Positions 51,640-60,174 of a stretch of 64,000 nucleotides of DNA are shown here, piece after piece. A program made the position numbers and the translations under genes. The first letter of the stretch is position 1, and every line of letters begins with the position of its first letter. Source of the DNA: Synergistes jonesii (GTDB taxonomy: Bacteria > Synergistota > Synergistia > Synergistales > Synergistaceae). Under the pieces are notes generated by a model that ran no database searches, was not told where the DNA came from, and was given only the letters and a program-made list of their open reading frames with translations. The stretch spans positions 48,668 through 112,667 of the forward strand of contig NZ_JMKI01000054.1 in NCBI RefSeq assembly GCF_000712295.1, in the 5' to 3' direction.

Positions 51640-51926
51640 GCAAAGGCTACAGAGACAAATACAGATATAAAGAGATTCCATTTCCTGCGCGGTCCACATT
51701 CCGGGCATGAACAGAGAGTCCTCCGTAAGACTTGTGAGAACGCTCAAACGAAGAAACGCCATAGAGCCGATAATAGGGCACCTGAAAAGCGATTGTGGGA
51801 TGGACCGTAATTACCTGAAAGGCAGAAAAAAGTAGAGATAAGTACTCTGATGACCAGCTGCGCCTATAAGCTGAAAAAGATACTGAAACACCTCAACGCT
51901 TCTATTGAAAACTTACATCCGGACTG
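51640..51926 (+). pseudogene. Remnant of an IS5-family transposase (C-terminal part)
   Basis: Three frames together spell the end of an IS5-type DDE transposase: KGYRDKYRYKEIPF, then RRNAIEPIIGHLKSDCGMDR and NYLKGRKK, and after a stop and frame change STLMTSCAYKLKKILKHLN. EPIIGHLKSD followed by NYLKG is typical of this family, containing the catalytic Glu. At least two frame changes and an internal TAG make it inactive. No terminal repeats were identified. Confidence 0.72.
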
Positions 51927-52029
51927 AACGTCCGCGGCAAACAGCCTTGGCAACGCTTTATGCGGGGAATATACTGGCGTCAATAGTTAGCTTTGGCTAG
52001 CTAAATTATCTCAGCGTGGGGTGGTACAG

Positions 52030-53071
52030 ATGAAGAGATTAACGGCATTGTTGGTTTTTCTCATGCTGGCTGTTATGCTCGCCGGCGGCTCTGGCACCGC
52101 GGAGGACCCTTACCGGATCGCTAACGCGGCGGAACTGCTGGCCTTTGCCACGAGCGTCAACGACGATACGCGGTACGTCAGGCTAATCTCCGACATAGAT
52201 CTTAATGGCTCTTAATGGCGTAAGTGGACGCCGATCGGCAATATGAACGATTACGAGAAACAATCGACCTTCTTCCGCGGCACTTTAGACGGAGGCGGCC
52301 ACGCGATCTCCAACCTGACCTTCGAGACGGACTCCTTCATCGGCGCCGGTCTCTTCGGCGTCAGCGGCGGCACTATTAGAAACCTTAACGTCGCCGATTC
52401 GTTAGTGCACGTCACACATGTCGCCGAGCTCGAGAAAAAGTCGACGGCGATCGGCGGGGTCGTCGGCTACAACATTGGCACAGTGGAGAACGTCGCGCTG
52501 ACCGGTAGTTCCTCCATCCTCGGCAACAACTGCGTCGGTGGCATAATCGGCGGCAATGAATACGGCTCCGTCAGCGGCTGCCGGGCTGATGGCGTCGTGG
52601 TCGAGCTTATAGGCAACAACAGCTTTCCCGACCGCATCATCAACAAACTGCACGGCCGATGTGACGATCGCTGCGACGAACGGCGTGCACGCCATCGGCG
52701 GCCTGTGCGGCTATTCCGGAACGCACCCGGACAAGGCAAGGTTCTCTGTGGCAAACTATCCAGCGGTTATAGACGGCTGCTCCGTGAAGATAGACATCGA
52801 CGCAAAGGATGCGACGCACGTCGGCGGCCTCGTCGGCACCGGCCTTTACTACTACGGCAAGGAGACGGCCTTTAAGATCACGAACTGCTCCGTATCCGGC
52901 ACCATCGACGGCGCCGTGACCCCCGGTACTATCCTCGGGCGCAGCAATGAGGATAGCTCGTATGACGAAGCGACGAGGGCGAAGGTGAAGGTACTTATCG
53001 ACGGCAAGCCCTCGGTAGCCGAGGTCGGCACGACCGACCGCATGTACGAGAGCGCGGATCAGGACGGATAA
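52030..53071 (+). pseudogene. GLUG-motif secreted protein, broken by a stop and a frameshift
   Basis: ATG 52030 follows GGGGTGG and begins a signal peptide (MKRLTALLVFLMLAVMLAGG). This runs straight into GTAEDPYRIANAAELLAFA, the usual opening of GLUG-repeat surface proteins. GLUG-type repeats follow: GAGLFGVSGGTIRNLNV, AIGGVVGYNIGTVENVAL, VGGIIGGNEYGSVSGC, AIGGLCGYSG and HVGGLVGTG. The frame is broken by a TAA at 52213-52215 inside DLNGS/WTPIGN, and by an extra A near 52645, after which the downstream frame continues in the +1 register to 53071. Such proteins are cell-surface or adhesin-like. The copy is a pseudogene unless sequence errors explain both lesions. Confidence 0.75.
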
Positions 53072-53128
53072 TCGCTTACGTCCCTGGCCTGTCGCATCCG
53101 ATGCTGAGGGTGTTGCAGAACGATTGCG

Positions 53129-53153
53129 GGGCCGTCCGAATGGGCGGCCCTTT
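53129..53153 (+). terminator. Terminator-like hairpin after the GLUG pseudogene
   Basis: GGGCCGTCC, loop GAAT, GGGCGGCCC (one G-T pair), then TTT. Confidence 0.6.
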
Positions 53154-53205
53154 AAATTATGGTGCTATCCACTTCTATCTGGCCTTCTCCGGCATGCCTT
53201 TATCT

Positions 53206-53357
53206 TTATCTTACCTCCCTCAAAGACACGACCGTCTCCGCTTCCGCCGCGCCGACCTGGTGGGATGTGCCTGCCGTCTCCTCCGTGCAGGATGTAACGA
53301 CGCTGTTGTGGTAGGTGTAGCCGACGATGCCGCCGACCATGCTGGCGCCGGATAGAG
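53206..53357 (-). pseudogene. Second GLUG-protein fragment, opposite strand
   Basis: On the minus strand an open frame reads LSGASMVGGIVGYTYHNSVV and ends VVSLREVR then TAA. VGGIVGYTYHNSV is a GLUG repeat. It has no start and is cut abruptly near 53357, so it is the 3' end of another GLUG gene placed tail-to-tail with the one before it. Confidence 0.6.
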
Positions 53358-53401
53358 TGTATGAAAGTTTTTGTAAATAGCTAAAAATACAGATAGCTTA
53401 T

Positions 53402-53440
53402 AGGTCTCCTATAATATACACTATATTTCATAGGAGGCCT
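53402..53440. repeat. Imperfect inverted repeat
   Basis: AGGTCTCCTAT (53402-53412) and ATAGGAGGCCT (53430-53440), 10 of 11 pairing, 17-nt loop. The right arm includes the ribosome site of the short ORF at 53446. It may be an element end or a translation-control hairpin. Confidence 0.4.
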
Positions 53441-53445
53441 TTGTT

Positions 53446-53611
53446 ATGGCAGGCAGGTATACGGAAGATCTGGCAATCATGTACGAGGACCGGCTCCAGG
53501 ATTGAGAAACGCGTACTCAAAATCCATACTCAAAACAGGCGGAAGCACACGTCTACCCTTGACATACCTGTAAGCCTTGCGTTATATATTAAACGAGGGC
53601 TGACGCTCTGA
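53446..53611 (+). pseudogene. Short unknown ORF with a frameshift, likely mobile-element remnant
   Basis: ATG 53446 has GGAGG upstream and reads MAGRYTEDLAIMYEDRLQD before TGA. Shifting one base restores a protein-like continuation (EKRVLKIHTQNRRKHTSTLD and on) to TGA at 53609-53611, about 55 residues in all. The family is not recognised. It lies among transposase and GLUG debris, so an IS origin is likely. The DNA from 53612 to 53795 shows only a GAGGGCTGA/TCAGCCCTC hairpin. Confidence 0.35.
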
Positions 53612-53795
53612 GCTCCATTGGTTCAGCTCATCAGCCCTCAGACTTATCACAGGAAGTCCGGATTTACAGACTTTATTTTGCACCCCTGTTTTCCAAAACA
53701 CACTACCGAGAGGGGGGCTGATGCTGGCTATTTTATATCTCATTTTGAATTCCTCTTCTTACTCTTCTATCTTACTTAGTTCTGAAAGTTGGGGG

Positions 53796-54680
53796 CTAAA
53801 TACATACTGCTATGTTGTCCATTACGCAGATATCCATACGTTTAGTGTATTCATAATATGCTGAAACTCTTTCCCTTACTTTTTCCGGATTTCTAGCAGC
53901 AATGCCGTTTAAAAACGCGTGAGTTAGTGCCATTACTGAGCACAGAGGATCTACCATGGTTATATATCTTATTGGGGTCACGAATAGACAATCAGACAAT
54001 GGCGCGAGGGGTGCAAGTTTGCTGTCGGTTACACCTATAATTTTTATACCTTTATCTCTAAGGTCTGACGCAAGGTTCAAAGCCCTCTTATAGTACCTGG
54101 GAGTACTGTAAGCTAAAACAACTGCATTTTCCTTATTGCACACATTCATGCATTGCACAAGTCTTATATCATCGGGAATATAAAGATCTATGATGCCGCT
54201 TCTGAAAAGGTGCATGAATTTACTGGCATAACCGGCGACAACTTCGTCTCCGCCTGAGCCAAGCAGAACAACATATTGTTTATCGCAGAGTAGCTCAACT
54301 GCGGAGTTAAAAATGTTTTCATCAATATTTTCCAGAGCTTCTGAAATTACCGTCTGTTCCAGTGAGAAGACATCGTAAAAAGCATTTCTCTTATTATCAG
54401 GAGGTGCCTCATACCTCTCCAGCGTTTCTAAACTATTTATATGACTTCGCAGTATGTTCTGCAATTCTTTTTGAAAGTCTGTATATCTGGAATACCCGAG
54501 CCTAGAAATTAAGCGTACTACAGTAGATTCACTGACATCTGCATTTCTCGCTAAATCACGCGAATTCATAAAAGCGACCTTTTGGTAATTAGCAATAATA
54601 TAACTTCCAACCTGGCGCTGCTTATTAGTCAGCTGCGCGGCATTTTTATGTAATACTTCTATAACTGGTTTGCATTTCAT
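53796..54680 (-). CDS. MurR/RpiR-family transcriptional regulator with SIS domain
   Basis: A 294-residue regulator. The N-terminal HTH_6 domain has LTNKQRQVGSYIIANYQKVAFMN and ADVSESTVVRLISRLGYSRY at residues 48-67. The C-terminal SIS (sugar isomerase-like) domain has VVLLGSGGDEVVAGYASKFM and VVLAYSTPRYYKRALNLA. SIS domains usually bind phosphosugars, but members beside amino-acid and amine catabolic genes are known. It is divergent from the opine dehydrogenase/MttB/TRAP operon and is most likely its regulator. Confidence 0.9.
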   Translation of the reverse strand: MKCKPVIEVLHKNAAQLTNKQRQVGSYIIANYQKVAFMNSRDLARNADVSESTVVRLISRLGYSRYTDFQKELQNILRSHINSLETLERYEAPPDNKRNAFYDVFSLEQTVISEALENIDENIFNSAVELLCDKQYVVLLGSGGDEVVAGYASKFMHLFRSGIIDLYIPDDIRLVQCMNVCNKENAVVLAYSTPRYYKRALNLASDLRDKGIKIIGVTDSKLAPLAPLSDCLFVTPIRYITMVDPLCSVMALTHAFLNGIAARNPEKVRERVSAYYEYTKRMDICVMDNIAVCI

Positions 54681-54934
54681 GGCATATTATTAAACTTTTC
54701 CTCCATCAATATTTAATTCCAAGTAAATTATAATACAAGCTGCCATCTTAATGTTATACCTGATTGCTTCGCCTCCTAAAATTTCTATGCATTATAATTC
54801 AGAATATTCAGAGTTATTTCTGTGAAAATTTAATATTATAATGAAAAATCTTGATATTAACAAACTTAATATATTATTGTAAGTATTATTATATAAAGTG
54901 CGAATGTTATTGCTGTTATTATATAAAAATTGTA
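54681..54934. other. A+T-rich divergent control region
   Basis: About 250 bp between the RpiR gene and the operon promoter, very A+T-rich. No gene and no long palindrome stood out by eye. Confidence 0.45.
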
Positions 54935-54962
54935 TTGACATAAATTTTATCTATGATAAAAT
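54935..54962 (+). promoter_or_regulatory. Promoter of the opine-DH/MttB/TRAP/corrinoid operon
   Basis: TTGACA (54935-54940), 16-bp spacer, TAAAAT (54957-54962) preceded by TGA, so it also has an extended -10. Start predicted near 54970, about 60 bp before the first gene. Confidence 0.68.
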
Positions 54963-55031
54963 AAAGACAATAAAATCGTCATAAATAAAATGACATAATT
55001 TAATTCATTTATTATCAGAGGTGTTGGAATT

Positions 55032-56228
55032 ATGAAGAAAACCGTTGCTGTTCTCGGCGCAGGAAATTCTGGGCGCGCCCTTGCCGCGGATGCGGCTCTT
55101 GGTGGACATCCTGTACGCCTTTTTGAATTCCCTGAATTTGCGGAATCTCTTAGTGCCCTCAAAAAGTCAAAAACTATAGAGGTTGTTGGAACGCAGGTAA
55201 ACGCGAAAAATTTTCATCGTGAAGGTATTGCTAAACTTGATATGGTAACTACAGATATAGCTAAAGCCATGAAAGGCGCGGAAATTATCGCGTTGTCTGT
55301 ACAAGCAGTAGGTTTTGAAAAATTTTTCCGTGCTATGATCCCTCATTTTGAAGATGGGCAGGTGGTAGTCCTCTATCCTGACAACTATGGTACGCTTATT
55401 CTCCGCAGACTCATGCGCGAAATGGGGTGCTCCAAAAAGATAATTATCGGGGGATGGTCAAGTCTGCCATATGGCGCCAGGATTCTCGATTATGGGTCGC
55501 TGAATAGAGTTGCCCTCTCATATCGGGCTGTATCTCTGCGCGGCGATAGCCTGCCCAGCGGCGACAGAGAACAATTCTTTAACGCGATGAAGGAATTCGC
55601 ACCAATGGATTCCGTTACATTTGTTGCCGGGGATACGGTGCTTGATACCGGCTTCTGCAATGTCAACCCAATCCTTCATGTTCCCGCTACTCTTCTTAAC
55701 GCTGGTGCTATAGATAATTGGGGTAAAATCGACTATGTTGGAGCAATGGATGTTTATTACTGTATATATCACTATGCTTTTTCGGAAAATATATCAAAAG
55801 TTCAGTATGCTTTCTATCTTGAAGAGGTCAAGATAGCCGAAGCGCTAGGTGTTGGCATTCAGACTTATCCAGAAGATGTATTTTTCTCTCGTATGAGTCT
55901 ACTTGGCGAGGAATGCCTTGGCAAAGGCTACAGAACCCCACTTGACAAGAATCTTCCCGAAGTAATAGGGATGGTTTACAACAAAAATGATCGTTTTACC
56001 CTCAAAAGCCGCTATATTACAGAAGATGTTCCCGTTGGATGCAAAATATATAAAGAACTGGCCCGACTCATGGGGGTTGAGACGCCTATAATCGACAGCA
56101 TGATGGTTTTGGCTGGCACAATGAATGGGGTTGATTACTTTAAAGAGGGTTTCGATCTTGAATATCTCGGTATAAAAGGAATGGATAAAGAGCAGCTTCT
56201 AACATATCTCAGAGAGGGTAGGATATAG
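55032..56228 (+). CDS. NAD/NADP octopine/nopaline dehydrogenase-family enzyme (opine dehydrogenase)
   Basis: A cytoplasmic oxidoreductase that by family forms or cleaves opines, the secondary amines made from an amino acid and a 2-oxoacid. The Rossmann motif is [16 protein letters not shown] at residues 5-20. The catalytic region is [18 protein letters not shown], with Asn212, Pro213 and His216 as in octopine dehydrogenases. The C-terminal helical domain (about 200-398) matches the family. It is the first gene of the operon; the next starts 25 bp later. In a demethylation cluster it could act on an N-alkyl amino acid before or after methyl removal. The substrate is unknown. Confidence 0.9.
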
Positions 56229-56253
56229 CCAGGTTATAAGGAGGTTGATTCGT

Positions 56254-57681
56254 ATGGCAATTTGCAATGCAAACCCTGAAATATGGAGGCAGCTCCAGCC
56301 GAGGCAGAAAGACGAAATATACGATGTCTCTTTGAGAATATTACGGGAGATTGGTGTACGAGTCGGCTCGGCATCGGCAAGAAAACGTCTCGGCAGTAAC
56401 GGTGCCAGAGTTTGCGGAGAAGTAGTATATATTACCGACGAAATGGTCTCATCTGCGCTAAAAACATCGCCGAGCGTCTTTAAGATATACAGGACAACAG
56501 GAGAAGAAGCCATGCTTCTTGACGGCAGAAGCGTCTACTTTGGTTCCGGAACTGACAGTGTAAAATATCTTGATCCTTTCAACGGTGGCATTACCCCATG
56601 TAATAGAGAATCGGTCCTCGTGATGTCTATGCTTACAGAGATGCTTCCCAATATAGATTTTATCGATGCGGTTGGCATGATATCCGATATAGACACCAGA
56701 CTGGGCAGCCGTTTTGCGTTTTCAATCGCCCTTGCAAACACTACTAAAGTTCTCAACTTTTGCGCAGATACTGCGGAAAGCTATAAAGATATAATACAGC
56801 TTGCTGCGGATTTTTCAGGTGGTAGCGAAAATTTAAAGAAAAAGCCATTTTTATTCGGTTATAGCGAACCGGTGTCTCCACTTTTTCACAGCGGAGATGG
56901 ATGTGACAAACTTGATGTCTGTGCAAGGGCGGGCGTGCCTGTAGTTTATATGCCATACTGCATGAGGGGAGGAACAGCACCGATCACATTCGGGGGTGCT
57001 ATGGTCCAGAGTATGGCGGAAATACTTTCAGGGCTTGTTATTCACCAGAGTTGTGTACCAGGAGCACCCTTCATCATGGGCTGTATGCCTTCGGTTTTTG
57101 ACATGAAAACTACTGTCGGAGCCTATGGTGCAGCGGAATTCCATCACGGAGTGCTCGTTTCGTCGGAAATGGCAGACTACTTTGGCTTGCCGTTTTACGG
57201 AACGGGTGGTACGACAGATGCAGGGACATTAGACTTTCAGGCGGGGGCCGAAAGCATGATGTGCTTCATGTCCAGTATGGCTGGCAAGATAAATTTTGTG
57301 CACGATGTAGGCACTCTTTGTCATAACGTAGTGCTCTCTCCGGAATTTCTTGTTATGTGCAACGATATGATTGATAATTTGAGAATATTTAAACAAAAAA
57401 TTAATTTCAACTATGAGGATTACAGGTTTGAGCTTATAAGAGAAACAGGTCCTTCAGGACATTATCTTACCCACGACGATACCCTTACTAATTTCAAGAA
57501 AATTAAATATTCAAAGTTCTTTACAAGGGATGTTTCTTATGAGACACCCAACAACATGGCCGAGAAGTTAAGAAAGGAAACACAGAAATTAATAAAAAAT
57601 TTTGTTCCACCATCGTACTCTGAAGCTCAGATTGAGGCTATTAAATCCGCAGAAAAATGTTGGAGGAAGTCTGCATCATAA
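56254..57681 (+). CDS. MttB-family (trimethylamine methyltransferase-like) methyltransferase, non-pyrrolysine
   Basis: A TIM-barrel corrinoid methyltransferase of the MttB superfamily, 475 residues, which by family removes a methyl group from a quaternary amine and passes it to a cognate corrinoid protein. The N-terminus (IYDVSLRILREIGVRV) and blocks FGSGTDSVKYLDP, VPVVYMPYCMRGGTAPITFGGAM and LPFYGTGGTTDAGTLDFQAGAES fit the family. The frame has no in-frame amber codon, so it is of the non-pyrrolysine type that includes glycine betaine, proline betaine and carnitine enzymes. ATG 56254 has AAGGAGG 8 bp upstream. Its likely partner is the corrinoid protein at 61483 in the same operon. Confidence 0.9.
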   Translation: MAICNANPEIWRQLQPRQKDEIYDVSLRILREIGVRVGSASARKRLGSNGARVCGEVVYITDEMVSSALKTSPSVFKIYRTTGEEAMLLDGRSVYFGSGTDSVKYLDPFNGGITPCNRESVLVMSMLTEMLPNIDFIDAVGMISDIDTRLGSRFAFSIALANTTKVLNFCADTAESYKDIIQLAADFSGGSENLKKKPFLFGYSEPVSPLFHSGDGCDKLDVCARAGVPVVYMPYCMRGGTAPITFGGAMVQSMAEILSGLVIHQSCVPGAPFIMGCMPSVFDMKTTVGAYGAAEFHHGVLVSSEMADYFGLPFYGTGGTTDAGTLDFQAGAESMMCFMSSMAGKINFVHDVGTLCHNVVLSPEFLVMCNDMIDNLRIFKQKINFNYEDYRFELIRETGPSGHYLTHDDTLTNFKKIKYSKFFTRDVSYETPNNMAEKLRKETQKLIKNFVPPSYSEAQIEAIKSAEKCWRKSAS

Positions 57682-57705
57682 TAATTTATACAGGGAGGGG
57701 ATATT

Positions 57706-58491
57706 ATGTATTATCTTCCAAGAGACAGAGATATAGATTATGTTGAAGAAAGGGGGCGATACTGTTCTGGCGCCGGATTAGGGGTGCTCCTTGTAGATGA
57801 GATTTACCCTGCATTTCCAGGAGATGTTAGAAACCCGAGCGCATTTTCATATCCGATACAGTACGAAGTGGTTGATGGAATGGACATCCAAGGACTGATT
57901 CGATCGGAAAACAAAGAACAGTACCTTGCGAGGATTATCAAGGCTGCAAAAAAGCTGGAAAGAATGGGATGCAAGGCGCTGATCGGTGAGTGCGGTTACT
58001 TTTCGTATTTTCAAAGAGAAGTGGCTGACGCAGTAAATATTCCAGCATTCATGTCCAGTTTGCTGCAAATAAGATGGGCTCAGTCTGTAATTGGAGCAAA
58101 AAAAGTTGTGGGTGTTTTGATGTCTGGCAAAGCTGAAATGCTGGAGAAACATCTTACAAACGTAGGCGTAGAATTGAATACAAATTATGTTGTTGAAGGC
58201 GCCATGGATGGCGGCAATTGTCATCAGTTTCATCTTTTATGGGACTATCGCTTCAGAGAAGGGCCGGCACGCGCAAGTTATAAAGAAGCAGAAAGAGATT
58301 TCGTAAAGTGTGCGGTTGATTTTTACAGGGGATACCCAAATATGGGAGCCATGGTATTGGAATGCACTGGATTTCCGCCTTTTGCACGTGCTATACAAAG
58401 AGAAATAGATATACCAATTTTCAGTTGGGCGACATTAATGGATTATGCCTATCTAATTACGAGACACAGAGATTTTTACGGTAATATTTAA
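57706..58491 (+). CDS. Aspartate/glutamate racemase superfamily enzyme
   Basis: A 261-residue cytoplasmic protein of the Asp/Glu/hydantoin racemase superfamily. The two catalytic cysteines are in ALIGECGYFS (Cys96) and VLECTGFPPFARAI (Cys220), spaced as in two-base racemases. The superfamily also holds maleate isomerases and arylmalonate decarboxylases, so stereoinversion of an amino-acid-like substrate is the best but not the only reading. It sits between the MttB-like gene and the TRAP transporter, 24 bp after the former. AGGGAGGGG lies before the ATG. Confidence 0.84.
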   Translation: MYYLPRDRDIDYVEERGRYCSGAGLGVLLVDEIYPAFPGDVRNPSAFSYPIQYEVVDGMDIQGLIRSENKEQYLARIIKAAKKLERMGCKALIGECGYFSYFQREVADAVNIPAFMSSLLQIRWAQSVIGAKKVVGVLMSGKAEMLEKHLTNVGVELNTNYVVEGAMDGGNCHQFHLLWDYRFREGPARASYKEAERDFVKCAVDFYRGYPNMGAMVLECTGFPPFARAIQREIDIPIFSWATLMDYAYLITRHRDFYGNI

Positions 58492-58534
58492 TTTTTCATA
58501 GTAATACAATAAAAAACTAAACGGAGGAATTGAC

Positions 58535-59548
58535 ATGTCAAAAAAAATATTCGCAGTTTGTACGATAGCGGTATGCATTTCATTCTTAATTGGTTTTGTA
58601 GGTATAGGTGAAGCAAAACCTTTGCTTGTTCGTATTGGCGGGCAGGTCCCTGTAGACCAGATGGGTTCTATAGCTATTAATGAAATAGCTAAAGAAATTG
58701 AGACAAAAACCAACGGAGCGATAAAAGCCCGTACATATCCTGCAAGCCAGCTCGGAGACTATGTTCTCATGTATGAGGAACTTATGCGCGGTGACCTCGA
58801 CATGGCGATGATCACCGCTCCTACGCACGTGGACACCAGGTTTGTTCTTCCATGGATGCCATACCCTGCAAAAGGCTGGAATGATGCCAAACGCGTTTTC
58901 GACAAGAATGGATGGCTTGTCAAAACGATGATTGCTGCGCATAAGGAAAAAGGTGTGAGATTTATGGGGTTTTTCATGAATGGATTCGGCGGCGTGGGTA
59001 CGACAAAACCGGTAAAGAATATTTTGGATTTTGCAGTGCCTAAGAATATAGTTCTTCGCTGTTCACCCATCGCTCATTCAAGATATTTAGTGGAATCTCT
59101 AAACTTCAGAAGCGTAACTATTCCGTATGCCGAACTTTACGTATCTCTCCAGACTGGTGTAGCAGACGGATGGGTCGGTGGAAACCCTGCATATAACTAT
59201 ACCGGCTTCAGGGATGTCGTTAAATATTATTACCAGATTAATAATGAGGTCAACGCAGATCAGGTTCTAATAAGCGAAACAACATGGAAAAAGTTTACAC
59301 CAGAGCAACAGAAAATAGTTACAGAAGCGATAGAGAGGCAAAATAAAAGAAGTTTCGAGTCGGCCGAAGCAGAGGATCAAAAGTATATAGACCTTATGAA
59401 GAAATCTGGCATAAAGGTTTATACATATACAGAAGAAGAACTTTCGAAAACTGCGGAACATGTGAGATCCGTCGTGTGGGAACAGATGAAACCTGACTTA
59501 GGCGAGAATTTATATAAAGAGCTTGTTAAAGAGTTCAATATAAAATAA
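58535..59548 (+). CDS. dctP: DctP-family TRAP solute-binding protein
   Basis: Periplasmic receptor of the TRAP transporter, 337 residues. Signal peptide MSKKIFAVCTIAVCISFLIG, cleaved near GEAKP. Landmarks: TNGAIKARTYPASQLGDYVLMYEEL, NIVLRCSPIAHSRYLVESL with the ligand Arg, and LQTGVADGWVGGNPAYNY. The DctP ligand is normally a carboxylate held by that Arg, which fits a betaine or modified amino acid. ACGGAGGAA precedes the ATG. It is followed by a stem-loop and then dctQ and dctM. Confidence 0.94.
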   Translation: MSKKIFAVCTIAVCISFLIGFVGIGEAKPLLVRIGGQVPVDQMGSIAINEIAKEIETKTNGAIKARTYPASQLGDYVLMYEELMRGDLDMAMITAPTHVDTRFVLPWMPYPAKGWNDAKRVFDKNGWLVKTMIAAHKEKGVRFMGFFMNGFGGVGTTKPVKNILDFAVPKNIVLRCSPIAHSRYLVESLNFRSVTIPYAELYVSLQTGVADGWVGGNPAYNYTGFRDVVKYYYQINNEVNADQVLISETTWKKFTPEQQKIVTEAIERQNKRSFESAEAEDQKYIDLMKKSGIKVYTYTEEELSKTAEHVRSVVWEQMKPDLGENLYKELVKEFNIK

Positions 59549-59562
59549 GGTTTTGCTTCTAC

Positions 59563-59607
59563 GCGGCGCGTTTGTTATCAATTTTTGATTGGTTATGTAT
59601 GCGCCGC
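59563..59607 (+). promoter_or_regulatory. Intercistronic stem-loop between dctP and dctQ
   Basis: GCGGCGC (59563-59569) pairs with GCGCCGC (59601-59607); the loop contains a smaller ATCAA/TTGAT hairpin. A G+C-rich stem in A+T-rich DNA. It probably uncouples abundant binding protein from low permease expression, as also seen at 12135. Confidence 0.55.
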
Positions 59608-59657
59608 ATTTATACATACATATTATATTTTAGCCATAAAGAGGAGATGAAACTGTA

Positions 59658-60158
59658 ATGACAAAAACTTCGTTTGGCTATAAATTTATTGGTGCATTAG
59701 ATATTATACAAAAGGGCGTTTTGATTATCTCTACAGCTACGGTTCTGGCACTCTTAGGAACGTCGATAATATGCAGATATGTTTTGCATGTCAATATGTA
59801 TGGACTAGAAGAATTAGTGCAAATGGCTGGCTACTACCTTTACTTTATGGGAGCCGGTTTCAGCGTGAGGCTTGGGTATGAAATAAAGGCGGATATGGTA
59901 GACCTTTTCCCTGTCAGGCAAAAAGTGAAAGATTATATACATGCGGCGGCAAACGTCATCTCCGTAATTTTAGCGTTTTTGTTTGTGTATTGGGGGTTTC
60001 TTATGATTGGATGGGGAGTGAAAGTAAATCCTGTTACGCCAGGGTTGCGCTTGCCTATCATGATATCTTACATCGGTGTTGAAGCTGGATTTGTCTTTGG
60101 TTTCATTTATACGCTGATTAATGCCTATAAGTTCTGTAAGTTATTAAAATGCTCATAA
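59658..60158 (+). CDS. dctQ: DctQ-family small TRAP permease subunit
   Basis: A 166-residue inner-membrane protein with four hydrophobic helices: GVLIISTATVLALLGTSIIC, MYGLEELVQMAGYYLYFMGA, the stretch around ANVISVILAFLFVYWGFLMI, and the last before FGFIYTLINAYKF. NMYGLEELVQ and GAGFSVRLGYEIKADMVD are typical DctQ motifs. GAGGAG precedes the ATG. It is 16 bp before dctM. Confidence 0.91.
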   Translation: MTKTSFGYKFIGALDIIQKGVLIISTATVLALLGTSIICRYVLHVNMYGLEELVQMAGYYLYFMGAGFSVRLGYEIKADMVDLFPVRQKVKDYIHAAANVISVILAFLFVYWGFLMIGWGVKVNPVTPGLRLPIMISYIGVEAGFVFGFIYTLINAYKFCKLLKCS

Positions 60159-60174
60159 GGTTGGTGGCTAAACT

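Noticed and set aside
53600..53650. tRNA-like sequence around TGGTTCAGCTCA
   Set aside because: No acceptor stem or anticodon arm can be folded around it; it belongs to a simple GAGGGCTGA/TCAGCCCTC hairpin.
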